Origin: G016756615 sp035556195
Lineage (GTDB): Bacteria; Pseudomonadota; Alphaproteobacteria; Rhizobiales; Rhizobiaceae
Direction of reading: 5' to 3'
NCBI GenBank assembly: GCA_035556195.1
Contig: DATMFK010000007.1
Coordinates: 193,592 to 257,591 of the forward strand
Length of the DNA: 64,000 nucleotides
The stretch's first letter is position 1. Each line of letters starts with the position of its first letter. Both the position numbers and the translations under genes were made by a program. Positions 50,601 to 59,136 of this stretch are shown here, piece after piece. The notes under the pieces are model-generated. The model was not told the DNA's origin. It did no database searches and saw only the letters and a program-made list of their open reading frames with translations.

Positions 50601-51809
50601 ATGAGGAGGCACATCAGATTGGTCGCGAGAGTGGCCGCGCTGGCATTGGCTAGCGGGTCTCTGGCAGCAACATGCAGCGCGAGAGCGGCTGAATTGCCGG
50701 CGGCTTTCGACACGCTCCCGCCGGAGGTCAAGGCACTCTACGTTGGCGTCGAAGATACGGTCCAACCGGCCGCCTTCGACACTTTCGCTATGCCGCCGAA
50801 GCCCTGGAAATGGTGTCATTCGGAATCGTATCAGGGCAATCCTTGGCGCGTGTCCGTGACGAATGAGCTGAAGCGCCTCGTCGGGCTCTATCAGAAAGAG
50901 GGCTGGGTCTCCGATTTCGAGATGTCGGATTCAAACGGCGACACCAGCCAGCAGATCGCCCAGATCCGCGCCTTCATCGACAAGAAATGCAGTATCATTA
51001 CTTCCTTTGCCGGGTCGTCGACGGCATTGAACGAAGTGATCGAGGCGGCGCACAAGGCCGGTATTCCGTTTGTCACCGGCGCGGGCGCCGTCACCAGCCC
51101 CTATGCTGTCAACGTTGATTCCAACTACGTGAAATTCGGCTACGACCTCGCCAAGGGCATTGTCGAGGGGCTCGGCGGCAAAGGCAATGTGCTTCGGATC
51201 GAGGGCATCGCCGGCAGCCCGCTGGTGGCCCAGCAGCGCGCCGGCGCCGACAAGGCCTTCGCCGAGGCCCCGGATATCAAGGTCGTCCGCGACGTCAACG
51301 GAAACTGGTCGCCGAACGTCACCAAGACGGTCACCTTGCAGGTGCTCGCAACCAATCCGCAGCCGATCGATGCGGTCTGGACGTCAGGCAGCGAGGCACG
51401 CATCGTCGACGAGGCGTTTGAGCAGGCGGGCCGGCCGGTTCCGCTGGTCTCGGGCAGCATCTCCGGCGACGCACTCGGCTACTGGAAACAGAATCCGGAC
51501 AAGTTCAAGTTCACGGGCGGCGCGCTGATGCCGTCCTGGACCGCGCAGACGCTCTTCCGTGTCGGCGTGCGTGTCCTCGAGGGCCAGCAGCCGAAGCTCA
51601 ACATCATCATGGTGCCCGTGCCCGAGGTGAAGCAGGCCGAGCTCGACAAATGGTACGCCTCCTGCATGACCAAGGATGCGGTATCCGTGTTCCCCGTCGC
51701 GCCGCAGGACCCGCTGCCCGACGCCATGATGGACGCCTATTTCGTCAAGCCGGCTCCCGTCGCGCTGTTCGACTACAGCCAGACGCCTGATCCCTGCGCG
51801 GCCAACTAG
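50601..51809 (+). CDS. Ribose-type ABC substrate-binding protein
   Basis: Periplasmic receptor of 402 residues. A signal peptide occupies residues 1-30 (basic MRRHIR, hydrophobic VAALALASGSLAA, cleavage near ARAAE). The Peripla_BP_4 fold follows: SDSNGDTSQQIAQIRAFIDK, ITSFAGSSTALNEVIEAAHKAGIPFVTGAG (in parts), and IDAVWTSGSEARIVDEAFEQAG. GGAGG just after the ATG, and GAGGAGACAAG before it, act as ribosome site. It starts the operon that includes the two ATPase genes and two permeases. Confidence 0.92.
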   Translation: MRRHIRLVARVAALALASGSLAATCSARAAELPAAFDTLPPEVKALYVGVEDTVQPAAFDTFAMPPKPWKWCHSESYQGNPWRVSVTNELKRLVGLYQKEGWVSDFEMSDSNGDTSQQIAQIRAFIDKKCSIITSFAGSSTALNEVIEAAHKAGIPFVTGAGAVTSPYAVNVDSNYVKFGYDLAKGIVEGLGGKGNVLRIEGIAGSPLVAQQRAGADKAFAEAPDIKVVRDVNGNWSPNVTKTVTLQVLATNPQPIDAVWTSGSEARIVDEAFEQAGRPVPLVSGSISGDALGYWKQNPDKFKFTGGALMPSWTAQTLFRVGVRVLEGQQPKLNIIMVPVPEVKQAELDKWYASCMTKDAVSVFPVAPQDPLPDAMMDAYFVKPAPVALFDYSQTPDPCAAN

Positions 51810-51890
51810 AGCATGTCTTCCGAAAGTGTGAGCGGTTTCGGGGCAAAGACACGCTCGAGATCGAAAACCTGCAGCATATCGCGTGAATCC
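51808..51890 (+). repeat. Dispersed rhizobial intergenic repeat, copy 2
   Basis: Starts AGAGCATGTCTTCCGAAAGT and ends ATCGCGTGAATCC. Same layout as 40942-41020, with similar start and end blocks and GGTTTCGGGGCAAAGAC between. It overlaps the last base pairs of the binding-protein gene and runs into the hairpin listed next. Confidence 0.6.
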
Positions 51891-51910
51891 TTTTTCACGC
51901 GATATGCTGC
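51871..51910. terminator. Perfect 16-base hairpin after the binding-protein gene
   Basis: GCAGCATATCGCGTGA, loop ATCCTTTT, then TCACGCGATATGCTGC: a perfect 16-base stem. It may stop or slow RNA polymerase, or protect the upstream message, giving more binding protein than ATPase and permease, as is common in ABC operons. It lies where a repeat unit and its inverted partner meet. The stretch 51911-52086 has no supported gene. Confidence 0.6.
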
Positions 51911-52086
51911 TGGGTCTGCGCGACTCGGTTCACCCAACCGGCGCATGCCGGTCGGGAAATCTCTTCAGACGATGTGGAGTGCCCACGTTTCCGGCCCGGG
52001 CATTTGTCGTTTCATGAGATATGGCAATGATATGGCGCTGCCAGGCGAGCCGGACTCGTGCCGTGCGGCCCTGCCCTGGGGTGTCA

Positions 52087-52824
52087 ATGCTCGAAGTCGT
52101 TGATCTCTCCAAGCGCTATGGCGAGACGGTCGCCCTTGAAGGCGCGTCGATCTCGTTCCGGCCGGGGACGATCCACACCATCCTTGGCGAGAATGGGTCG
52201 GGAAAGAGCACCCTGGTCAAGCTGCTGAGCGGCATCGTGCTGCCGGACCGTGGCAGCATTCTGCTGGATGGCCGCGACGTTGCCGCGCGCGATCCGCGCG
52301 GCTTCAGAGCCGCGGGCTTCGCCACCGTTTTTCAGGAGGTCTTGATCGCACCGGACCGAACGGTCGTCGACAATGTCCTGCTTGGTTATGAAGGGCTGCT
52401 GCGGCGGCTGATCCCAAGGAACGAGCGGCGCCGGACGGCCGCGCGCGTGCTCGGCCGGTTTGCGGTGACGCCAGTGCCACTCGAGGCGCTTGCGGCAGAT
52501 CTGCCGCTCGCCGCGCAGCAGTTGGTAGTGCTGGCCCGGGCGCTCTTGCACGAGCCGCGCGTACTCATTCTCGACGAGGTGACGGCCGCGCTCGATTTCG
52601 CCGACCGCGAGGCGGTCTTCGCGCTCATGCGCGGCCAGGCGGCGGAGGGGCGGCTGGTGATCTTCATCACGCATAGGATGGACGAGGTGATATTGCTGTC
52701 GGACGACGTGACGGTGCTGCGCAGCGGTCGGGTCGTGCGAACGCTCCAGCGGGATGAACTGAAGCCCGACGAACTGCTCGCCCTGATGGCGCCTGAGACC
52801 GCGCGAGAACTCAGCCATGCCTGA
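52087..52824 (+). CDS. Ribose-type ABC ATPase, N-terminal half (split RbsA)
   Basis: First ATPase domain of an RbsA-type protein, here a separate 245-residue chain. Walker A is GENGSGKSTLVKLLSG (about residue 36), Q-loop VFQEVLIAPDRTVVDNV, signature-like LPLAAQQLVVLARAL (where LSxGEQQ is usual), Walker B VLILDEVTAALD and switch ITHRMDEV. The ATG at 52087 begins the fold exactly; upstream open frame lacks a ribosome site. It overlaps the next gene by 8 bases in a different frame. Normal RbsA is one chain of about 500 residues; the two halves sum to 493. Confidence 0.9.
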   Translation: MLEVVDLSKRYGETVALEGASISFRPGTIHTILGENGSGKSTLVKLLSGIVLPDRGSILLDGRDVAARDPRGFRAAGFATVFQEVLIAPDRTVVDNVLLGYEGLLRRLIPRNERRRTAARVLGRFAVTPVPLEALAADLPLAAQQLVVLARALLHEPRVLILDEVTAALDFADREAVFALMRGQAAEGRLVIFITHRMDEVILLSDDVTVLRSGRVVRTLQRDELKPDELLALMAPETARELSHA

Positions 52825-53563
52825 TGCCGAACTGCGCCTCTCCGCCCGGGGAATCGCCCTGAAGAAGGACGCCGAGCCCTTCGATTTCAATGTCGGCGCC
52901 GGCGAGATCGTTGGACTGGCCGGGCTCGACGGACACGGCCAGGAGAAGTTCATCGAGGTGCTGGCCGGCCTCCGGACCCCCGCCAGCGGCAGCGTCGTGG
53001 CCCATCGCAGCGGCACCGAACATCTGATTACGAGCCTGCGCCGCGCGATCGCCGGCGGCGTCGCCTACCTGCCGCGCGACCGCCGCGCCACCGGCATCTT
53101 CCCGACCATGTCCATCCTTGACAACTTCGCTATCGCCACCGTTGGGCACGACCGCCGCTTCGGTCTCATCAGCAAGCGCGAGCGCCGGCGGCGCTACGAG
53201 TATTACCGTGAACGACTTTCGATCGCTGCCAGGCAACCACGCAACGTGATTACGACGCTGTCCGGCGGCAACCAGCAGAAGGTGTTGCTCGCCCGCGCGC
53301 TGGCGCACCAGCCGGAGGTGCTCCTGCTCAACGATCCCACCCGCGGCGTCGACATCGCCACGCGGCAGACCCTCTACGCCGTGTTCAGGGAGTTGGCGGC
53401 CGCCGGTGTGGGGCTCGTTATCCTGTCCACTGAGATCGAAGAGGTGCTCTTGCTCTGCGGCCGAATTCTCGTTTTCCGCGAAGAGCAGGTGGCGTCCACC
53501 GTCTCGGGCGATGACCGTACGGCCGAGCGCATCATCTCCGTCATGTTCGGACGCTCGCAATGA
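52817..53563 (+). CDS. Ribose-type ABC ATPase, C-terminal half (split RbsA)
   Basis: Second ATPase domain of an RbsA-type protein, 248 residues. The Walker A region is the degenerate GLAGLDGHGQEKFIEVLAG usual for this half, followed by VAYLPRDRRATGIFPTMSILDN (RbsA C-half motif), signature TLSGGNQQKVLLARAL, Walker B VLLLNDPTRGVDIA (glutamate replaced, DEPT becomes NDPT, also common in this half) and LSTEIEEVL in place of the switch. The stop overlaps the permease start by 4 bases. Confidence 0.9.
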   Translation: MPDAELRLSARGIALKKDAEPFDFNVGAGEIVGLAGLDGHGQEKFIEVLAGLRTPASGSVVAHRSGTEHLITSLRRAIAGGVAYLPRDRRATGIFPTMSILDNFAIATVGHDRRFGLISKRERRRRYEYYRERLSIAARQPRNVITTLSGGNQQKVLLARALAHQPEVLLLNDPTRGVDIATRQTLYAVFRELAAAGVGLVILSTEIEEVLLLCGRILVFREEQVASTVSGDDRTAERIISVMFGRSQ

Positions 53564-54558
53564 AGGGGATTGCCCAATCCCCCACCAGTGACGGGCTCGG
53601 CTGGGCGCAGAAGGCATGGCAGCAGGTCGGCTTTGGACCGGTGCTGTTCGTGATCCTGCTGGCCATCAACATTTTCATCAACCCGGCGCGATTCGCTCCC
53701 ACTGCGTGGGGAACGCTGATCGGCCTCGCCGCGCCCTTGATCGGCGCCGCACTTGCCTCGACACCGGCGATCCTCGGCGGTCGCGGCGGCATCGACATCT
53801 CCGTTGGTCCACTCATGGGTTTCATCAATGCGGTGGTCGTGTTGGTACTCGTCCAGCGGCTAGGTATCGAGACGCCCTGGATCATCGTGCCGGCCGTCGT
53901 CGTCATCGGCGCGCTGGTGGGTGCGGTCAACGGTGTCTTAGCCACGGTGCTGCGTATCCAGCCGATCGTCGCCACGCTCGGCACCTACCTCATCCTGATC
54001 GGCACAACCCTCACGATCCTGCCGGCGCCGACGGGCACGGTGCCGGTCTGGCTAAGGTCACTGGGCGGCTCGCTTTCCATCCTGCCGCTCGCCGCCGTCT
54101 TCCTCGTCTGGTTCGGCATCCGGCGCCTGCCCTACTACGACCATCTGATGGCCGTCGGCAGCGACGACCGCGCAGCCTATACCGCAGGCATTCCCGTGAC
54201 GCTGGTCCGCTTCCTCTCCTATGTCATCACTGGTGCCTTCGCAGGCGTGGCGGCGCTCATGATGACGGCGCTGATAGGGTCGGCCGATCCTTCGATCGGT
54301 CCCAACTATACGCTGATCGCGATCTCCGCCGTGGCCCTGGGCGGTGTCAGCCTCGCTGGGGGGAGGGGCGGTCTGGTCGGCGCTGCTATCGGCGCGATCG
54401 ACATCTTCCTGCTTCAAAGCGCGCTCACTTTTTTCAACCTGTCGACCTTCGTTCTGCAGATTGCCTACGGCACGATCCTGGTTCTGGCGATCGTACTGAC
54501 CGCGCTGCACGAGAGGCTGCTGGGGAGGGGGCTGGCTGATGCCGCGATTGACGGGTGA
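53560..54558 (+). CDS. Ribose-type ABC permease 1
   Basis: RbsC/BPD_transp_2 family permease of 332 residues with about ten hydrophobic segments. The family motif ILGGRGGIDISVGPLMGF lies near residue 68, and ALGGVSLAGGRGGLVGAAIGAIDIFLL near residue 262. It is coupled to both neighbours: 4-base overlap with the ATPase half and 20-base overlap with permease 2. Two different permeases, rather than one acting as dimer, are found in some rhizobial importers. Confidence 0.92.
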   Translation: MKGIAQSPTSDGLGWAQKAWQQVGFGPVLFVILLAINIFINPARFAPTAWGTLIGLAAPLIGAALASTPAILGGRGGIDISVGPLMGFINAVVVLVLVQRLGIETPWIIVPAVVVIGALVGAVNGVLATVLRIQPIVATLGTYLILIGTTLTILPAPTGTVPVWLRSLGGSLSILPLAAVFLVWFGIRRLPYYDHLMAVGSDDRAAYTAGIPVTLVRFLSYVITGAFAGVAALMMTALIGSADPSIGPNYTLIAISAVALGGVSLAGGRGGLVGAAIGAIDIFLLQSALTFFNLSTFVLQIAYGTILVLAIVLTALHERLLGRGLADAAIDG

Positions 54559-55498
54559 TCAATGGCGCGTTGCCGGCTCGCTGGCCGTGGCCGTCGGGCT
54601 GCATGTTCTCGGGACAATTCTGATCCCCGGCTACAGTTCAGAATTCTCGGTGCGCGCCATGCTGGTCCTGGCCTCACTGCTGGCCATCGCCTCGATCGGC
54701 CAGACACTGGTAGTCATCATCGGCGGCATCGACTTGTCGATCCCCTTCATGATCGGCTTCGCCAATGTGGTGACCGCCCAGCTCTATGGCGGCGGCATGA
54801 ACTTCGCCCTGGTCTGCATGATTGTCATGGTGTTCGCCTGCCTCGTCGGCACCGTGAACGGCCTGATCTCCTCGGCGCTCAAGCTCCACCCACTGATCGT
54901 CACATTGGGCGTCGGCACGATCGTGCAGGGAGCCGTGCTGTGGTGGACAGGCGGCTTCCCGTCCGGTTCCGCGCCGCCGGCCCTGGCGGAGTTCGTGTCG
55001 ATCGGCGGTTCGGCGGGCCTTCTCCCGGTGCCCTGGCTCGTCCCATGCTTCTTCGTTCTAGCCGCCATCATCGTCGTCGTGCTGGCGCGCACCTCCTATG
55101 GCCGTCGCGTCTTCGCGTTGGGCAGCAATCCGCGCGCGGCACCCCTGGCACTAATCGATCCCGTAGTGATGTGGACCATTACGTTTGCCATCAGTGCAGC
55201 ATTCGCGGCCCTCACCGGCATCCTCCTGCTCGGCTTCACCGGATCGGCCTATGGTGAGGTCGGCCAGCCCTATCTTTTCCAGACGATCGCCGCCGTCGTG
55301 ATCGGCGGCACTGCCCTTGTCGGTGGCCGCGGCTCCTACGTCGGTACCGTCGCTGGCGCGTTGGTGCTGACCGAAATCAACACCCTTCTGATCGGCCTCG
55401 GTCTGCAACCTTCCGTCGTGCAGGCCGTCCTCGGCGCCGTCATCGTCGTCCTGGTGTCCTTCTACGGACGCGATCCTCATGTGCGGACGACGATCTGA
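54539..55498 (+). CDS. Ribose-type ABC permease 2
   Basis: Second RbsC-type permease, 319 residues. Typical motif stretches are VVIIGGIDLSIPFMIGFANVV (about residue 60), LGVGTIVQGAVLWWTGG, VFALGSNPRAAPLALIDP (about 192) and VVIGGTALVGGRGSYVGTVAGALVL (about 255). It ends 13 bases from the convergent IclR gene. Confidence 0.92.
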   Translation: MPRLTGDQWRVAGSLAVAVGLHVLGTILIPGYSSEFSVRAMLVLASLLAIASIGQTLVVIIGGIDLSIPFMIGFANVVTAQLYGGGMNFALVCMIVMVFACLVGTVNGLISSALKLHPLIVTLGVGTIVQGAVLWWTGGFPSGSAPPALAEFVSIGGSAGLLPVPWLVPCFFVLAAIIVVVLARTSYGRRVFALGSNPRAAPLALIDPVVMWTITFAISAAFAALTGILLLGFTGSAYGEVGQPYLFQTIAAVVIGGTALVGGRGSYVGTVAGALVLTEINTLLIGLGLQPSVVQAVLGAVIVVLVSFYGRDPHVRTTI

Positions 55499-55511
55499 GC
55501 CGCAAGTGGAC

Positions 55512-56357
55512 TCAGCTCTCGTCCAGCCTGAAGTCGCGAACCGGCAGCGTTCCGCCGATCTGCTTGTTGAGCGCGACCGCTGCCTCGAAGAGGTGCTGCG
55601 AGGCGTCGGCCAGGCGAACCTGATTGGTCACCCAAAGCACGAAGGGCATGGTGAGCGCCGCCTGCGCGTCGCCGCTGCCGTCGAGGATGGGAAAGCTGAC
55701 ATCGGTGATGCCCTTGAGCGTCTCGTCGGCGACCACCTCGTAGCCGCGCTGGGCGATGCGTTCGATCCGCCTGAGCAGCGGCTTGGGATTGCCGCCGGCG
55801 GCGCGATGCTCTTCGACCAGCGCTTCGAGGAGGTTTGTACGCCGGTGCTCGTTCTGGAATGCCAGGAGCGTTCGGCCGGAGGCCGTGGTGAGCAACCGGC
55901 TCTGGGTGCCGAGTCGCACGCGGAAACCGATCGGCGCCGGATTGTCCGCGACGGCGATGACCCGCACCTTCAGTCCGTCGACGACGGAGAGGATCACCGA
56001 CTCGTTGATCCTTGTCGCCAACGTCTGCAGGATTGGCTGGGCGGCGTCGAGCAAGATGCGCGTCGGCGGATAACTGCAAGCGAGATCGAAAAGCTTCATC
56101 GACAGGAAGAACTCGTCGGATGGCGGTCTCCTGTACACGTATCCGCGCCGTTCGAGCGAGACCACGACGCGATAGACCTCCTGAACCGAGCGTTCGAGGC
56201 TGTGCGCGATCTGCGAAAGGATGAGGCCGCCGGGCTGCACCGCCAGAAGCTCCAGCACGTCGAGGCCCTTTTCGAGCGCGGGCGCCCGATAGGTGACGAC
56301 CTCTTCCGCCTGCTCCGGCACCGCCGCCCGCTTCGCCATTCCCTTTTCACCTCGCAC
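55512..56357 (-). CDS. IclR family transcriptional regulator
   Basis: Regulator of 281 residues (275 if it starts at the internal MAKRAAV at 56339). The winged helix spans about 24-90 (ALEKGLDVLELLAVQPGGLI, then SLERSVQEVYRVVVSLERRGYVYR) and the IclR effector domain covers the remainder (INESVILSVVDGLKVRVIAVAD; RLGTQSRLLTTASGRTLLAF). It is convergent with the permease operon and divergent from the deacylase gene. It probably controls both, with a control region at 56358-56500. Confidence 0.92.
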   Translation of the reverse strand: MRGEKGMAKRAAVPEQAEEVVTYRAPALEKGLDVLELLAVQPGGLILSQIAHSLERSVQEVYRVVVSLERRGYVYRRPPSDEFFLSMKLFDLACSYPPTRILLDAAQPILQTLATRINESVILSVVDGLKVRVIAVADNPAPIGFRVRLGTQSRLLTTASGRTLLAFQNEHRRTNLLEALVEEHRAAGGNPKPLLRRIERIAQRGYEVVADETLKGITDVSFPILDGSGDAQAALTMPFVLWVTNQVRLADASQHLFEAAVALNKQIGGTLPVRDFRLDES

Positions 56358-56500
56358 ACATCGCCGATTTGATACACGATCCGGCCATTGACAGCATCAG
56401 TACCGATGTATCTTATGTCAAACAACTTTTTCATATTTGGAAAACGGCCATTCTGCGACCCGATACGGGCCTCCAGTTTTCCCAAGCACGGCAGGCAATC

Positions 56501-57508
56501 ATGACAGGCTCCATCGGATTCACGGACATCGACTTCGGACGCTCGGGAAAGCAGGTCGGGTTTCTCAACCTGCCGTCGTCGGTACACGACGATGCCTGGG
56601 GCGTTGTGCGCATACCCTTGGTTGTGATCGCCAACGGCTCCGGACCGACGGTGATCCTGCAGGGCGGCAATCATGGCGACGAGTATGAAGGTCCGATCGT
56701 TCTCGGCGAGCTCGTCCGCGACCTCGCACCGGAACGGGTCAGCGGTCGCCTGATAATCGTGCCCACCGTCAATGCTCCGGCAGTAGAGGCGGCAAGGCGG
56801 GTATCGCCGCTCGACGGGCTGAACTTCAACCGCACCTTCCCGGGCAATCCGCTGGGCTCGATCACCGAGCAGCTTTCTGCCTATGTCAACGACGTGCTGT
56901 TCCCGCTCGCAGATGCCTTCATCGATCTCCACTCGGGCGGCTCCTCGCTTTCGATCATCCCGAGCGCCATCGTCGAGCCGACCGACGACGCAGCGCTGGC
57001 GGCCAGAAGCCGCGCTGCGGTGCGTGCCTTCGGCGCGCCCATGATGGTGGTCATCTCGAATTTCAGCGACCCGCGAACCTCAACCGCGTCAGCGGTCAGG
57101 GCCGGGCTGGTCACGGTTGGCACGGAGATGGCCGGAATGGGCACGGTTTCGCCGGAGGCCGTTCGCATCTGCCGCGACGGTGTGCGCAACGTGCTGACGC
57201 ATCTCGGCGTCCTCGAAGGGACCATCCAGTCCAGTGTGAAGGATGATACCCTTTATGCAATCGCCAGCACACGGTCCTACGTCACAGCCACGCAAGCCGG
57301 CGTATTCGAAGCCTACCAGCAGCTCGGCGAGACTGTGCGTGCCGGGCAGCCGGCCGGGCGGATCCATTTCCTGACCGATCCGCAGCGAGCGCCCGAGGAG
57401 CTTGTCCATGGAGTGGACGGCATCGTCTACGGGAAGCGGCATCCGGGGTGGGTCAGACCGGGAAATTGTTGCATGGTGGTCGCATCGCAATACGAGGACC
57501 GGCCTTGA
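56501..57508 (+). CDS. Succinylglutamate desuccinylase/aspartoacylase family deacylase (DoeB/EutE-like)
   Basis: Zn-dependent deacylase of 335 residues. Metal residues lie in QGGNHGDEYEGP (histidine and glutamate, about residue 60) and in FIDLHSGGSSL (histidine, about 150); substrate arginine/asparagine motif LNFNRTFPGNPLGS (about 110). Its layout and GTEMAGMG segment (about 205) are like the N-acetyl-diaminobutyrate deacetylases of ectoine breakdown. The ATG at 56501 is used; the open frame extends to 56369 without a ribosome site. It overlaps the next gene at TTGA. Confidence 0.9.
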   Translation: MTGSIGFTDIDFGRSGKQVGFLNLPSSVHDDAWGVVRIPLVVIANGSGPTVILQGGNHGDEYEGPIVLGELVRDLAPERVSGRLIIVPTVNAPAVEAARRVSPLDGLNFNRTFPGNPLGSITEQLSAYVNDVLFPLADAFIDLHSGGSSLSIIPSAIVEPTDDAALAARSRAAVRAFGAPMMVVISNFSDPRTSTASAVRAGLVTVGTEMAGMGTVSPEAVRICRDGVRNVLTHLGVLEGTIQSSVKDDTLYAIASTRSYVTATQAGVFEAYQQLGETVRAGQPAGRIHFLTDPQRAPEELVHGVDGIVYGKRHPGWVRPGNCCMVVASQYEDRP

Positions 57509-58446
57509 TCACGCTTGAAGATATCCATTCGGCCGCGGCGCGCATCGCGGCGCATATCAGGCACACGCCGCTCCTCAACGCTACCGCGCTCGACAGCCCG
57601 CCCACCGAGGCGTCGCTGTGGCTGAAGCTCGAATGCCTGCAGACGACTGGCTCCTTCAAGGCTCGCGGCGCGACCAACCGCCTGCTCGCGACACCGGCAT
57701 CGGAGCTGGCCGCCGGCGTGGTGACCGCATCGGGTGGCAATCACGGCCTTGCCGTGGCGCGCGCAGCTCGCATCGCCGGCGTCCCGGCCACCATCTTCGT
57801 GCCCACGAACGCATCGCCGGCCAAGATCGAGAAATTGCGCAAGCTGGGCGCCACAGTCGAGGTACTCGGATCGATCTGGAACCAGACCAACGGTCACGCG
57901 CTGGCTTTCGCCGAGCGTCACGGCGCCGCCTACTTCCATCCCTTTGCCGATCCGCTCGTACTGGCCGGCCAAGGCACGGTGGCCCTGGAACTGCTGGAGA
58001 GCAACCCGGACATCGACACGGTCCTGGTCGCAATCGGCGGTGGCGGCCTGATCACGGGTATGTCGGTGGCGCTGAAGGCGCTGAAACCTTCCGTTCGCAT
58101 CATCGGCGTCGAGCCGACCGGCTCGCCCACATTTCACGCTTCTCTCGCTGCCGGAGAGGTGGTCACGCTGGAGAACGTGACGACAAGGGTCGCGACGATG
58201 GCCTGCGCCAGGACCGAGCCCGCGGTGTTCGAGCTTTCGCGGCACGCGATCGATCAGGTTGTGCTGGTCGAGGACGAGGAGATGGTCGACGCGGCAAGAT
58301 GGCTCTGGTTCGAACTCGGCCTTGCGGCCGACCTCAGCGGCGCGGCCGCAGTGGCCGCACTGCGGACCGGCAGGCTGAAGCTGAATGCCGACCGCAATGT
58401 ATGCGCCCTTGTCTGCGGAACTGGTCCCGAAGCCCTGACGGACTGA
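57505..58446 (+). CDS. PLP-dependent threonine/serine dehydratase-like enzyme (EutB-like)
   Basis: Fold-type II PLP enzyme of 313 residues that probably removes ammonia or water from a hydroxy-amino acid. The PLP lysine is in CLQTTGSFKARGATNRL (about residue 53), the asparagine loop is ASGGNHGLAVA (about 80), and the phosphate-binding glycine loop AIGGGGLITGMSVAL (about 181). The C-terminal serine/cysteine at the pyridine nitrogen is in LVCGTGPEAL. TTG 57505 is the start: GAGGA lies 7 bases upstream and the codon overlaps the deacylase stop. The open frame 57 bases further back is not needed. Confidence 0.9.
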   Translation: MITLEDIHSAAARIAAHIRHTPLLNATALDSPPTEASLWLKLECLQTTGSFKARGATNRLLATPASELAAGVVTASGGNHGLAVARAARIAGVPATIFVPTNASPAKIEKLRKLGATVEVLGSIWNQTNGHALAFAERHGAAYFHPFADPLVLAGQGTVALELLESNPDIDTVLVAIGGGGLITGMSVALKALKPSVRIIGVEPTGSPTFHASLAAGEVVTLENVTTRVATMACARTEPAVFELSRHAIDQVVLVEDEEMVDAARWLWFELGLAADLSGAAAVAALRTGRLKLNADRNVCALVCGTGPEALTD

Positions 58447-58452
58447 ACCGTC

Positions 58453-58551
58453 ATGCGCTACGACGGCCCGATCATCGACGCCCCCCATCACTTCTGGGAT
58501 CTCGGCCTCGGCAAGCATCCTTGGCTTAATGGGAGGCTCGTCCGGCGATGA
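58453..58551 (+). pseudogene. Truncated amidohydrolase (amidohydro_2 type), 5' end only
   Basis: An ATG 6 bases after the dehydratase stop opens MRYDGPIIDAPHHFWDLGLG then KHPWLNGRLVRR and TGA. The IDAPHHFWD motif is the N-terminal metal site (IDAHxHFWD) of sugar-lactonase/TIM-barrel amidohydrolases; here one histidine is changed to proline. The remaining 250 or so residues are missing. The operon once had a third enzyme. Confidence 0.7.
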
Positions 58552-58556
58552 AATCG

Positions 58557-58824
58557 AGCCGCTAAGACGAGATTTTCTCCCGAATGAATACGCCACGCTC
58601 GCCGTGATCTGAAGATTCTCGCCAGCGTGCATGTTGAAGCCAAGTGAGATCCGGCCGACCCGGTCGGCGCGCCGAAATGGCTTGACCTGCTTGAGTGACC
58701 ACAGGGTATCGCCGCTCGCTGTGCCGCCTATGCTCCCCTCCTGGAGCCTCGCGCTGCCGGGATCCTGGAACGACATGCGGCCCATGGACGGGTGGTTGGC
58801 ATCCGTGAAATCCTGAGCTGGCAT
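58557..58824 (-). pseudogene. Possible outer-membrane protein fragment
   Basis: On the minus strand the frame reads AQDFTDANHPSMGRMSFQDP ... RVGRISLGFNMHAGENLQIT and ASVAYSFGRKSRLSGSI, ending in alternating hydrophobic/aromatic residues like the last strands of a beta-barrel. There is no start or stop of its own, and the frame continues into antisense of the dehydratase gene. It could be a remnant brought next to the truncated amidohydrolase. Weak. Confidence 0.25.
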
Positions 58825-59136
58825 CCCGATCCGGCGAAGCGGCGGACGCCCGGCAACGAACGCTTCTCGAACGTGAAATGGCGGAGCAATCTCGCTATTG
58901 GCGCCACCGCGACCTCCAGCGCGGTCGCCGGTAGTGTCTGCTTTCAGGTGGCGGCAGAGCTCGCCTCAAACGGCCGAGATCGGCGCGTAGCCGACCGGGA
59001 GTTCTGGGAGGCGAGTAAGTATATGAAGCCGAAGAACCAACCGCAAAAATTCGCGTGTGGTGGCGCAATGTTCGACAGAACCGAGGCAGTCCCCGAGGAA
59101 CTAGGCGCGATGCGTGCGTTGCCTAGTTGGCGGGCA
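58825..59136. other. Stretch without a supported gene
   Basis: No motif or good start in any frame. Together with the two fragments before it, this forms a breakpoint zone after the ribose-type cluster. Confidence 0.4.

Noticed and set aside
56371..56412. Loose inverted repeat GATACA...TGTATC between IclR and the deacylase gene
   Set aside because: Arms are imperfect and far apart (about 25 bases); position fits an IclR operator but no second copy was found, so not called.
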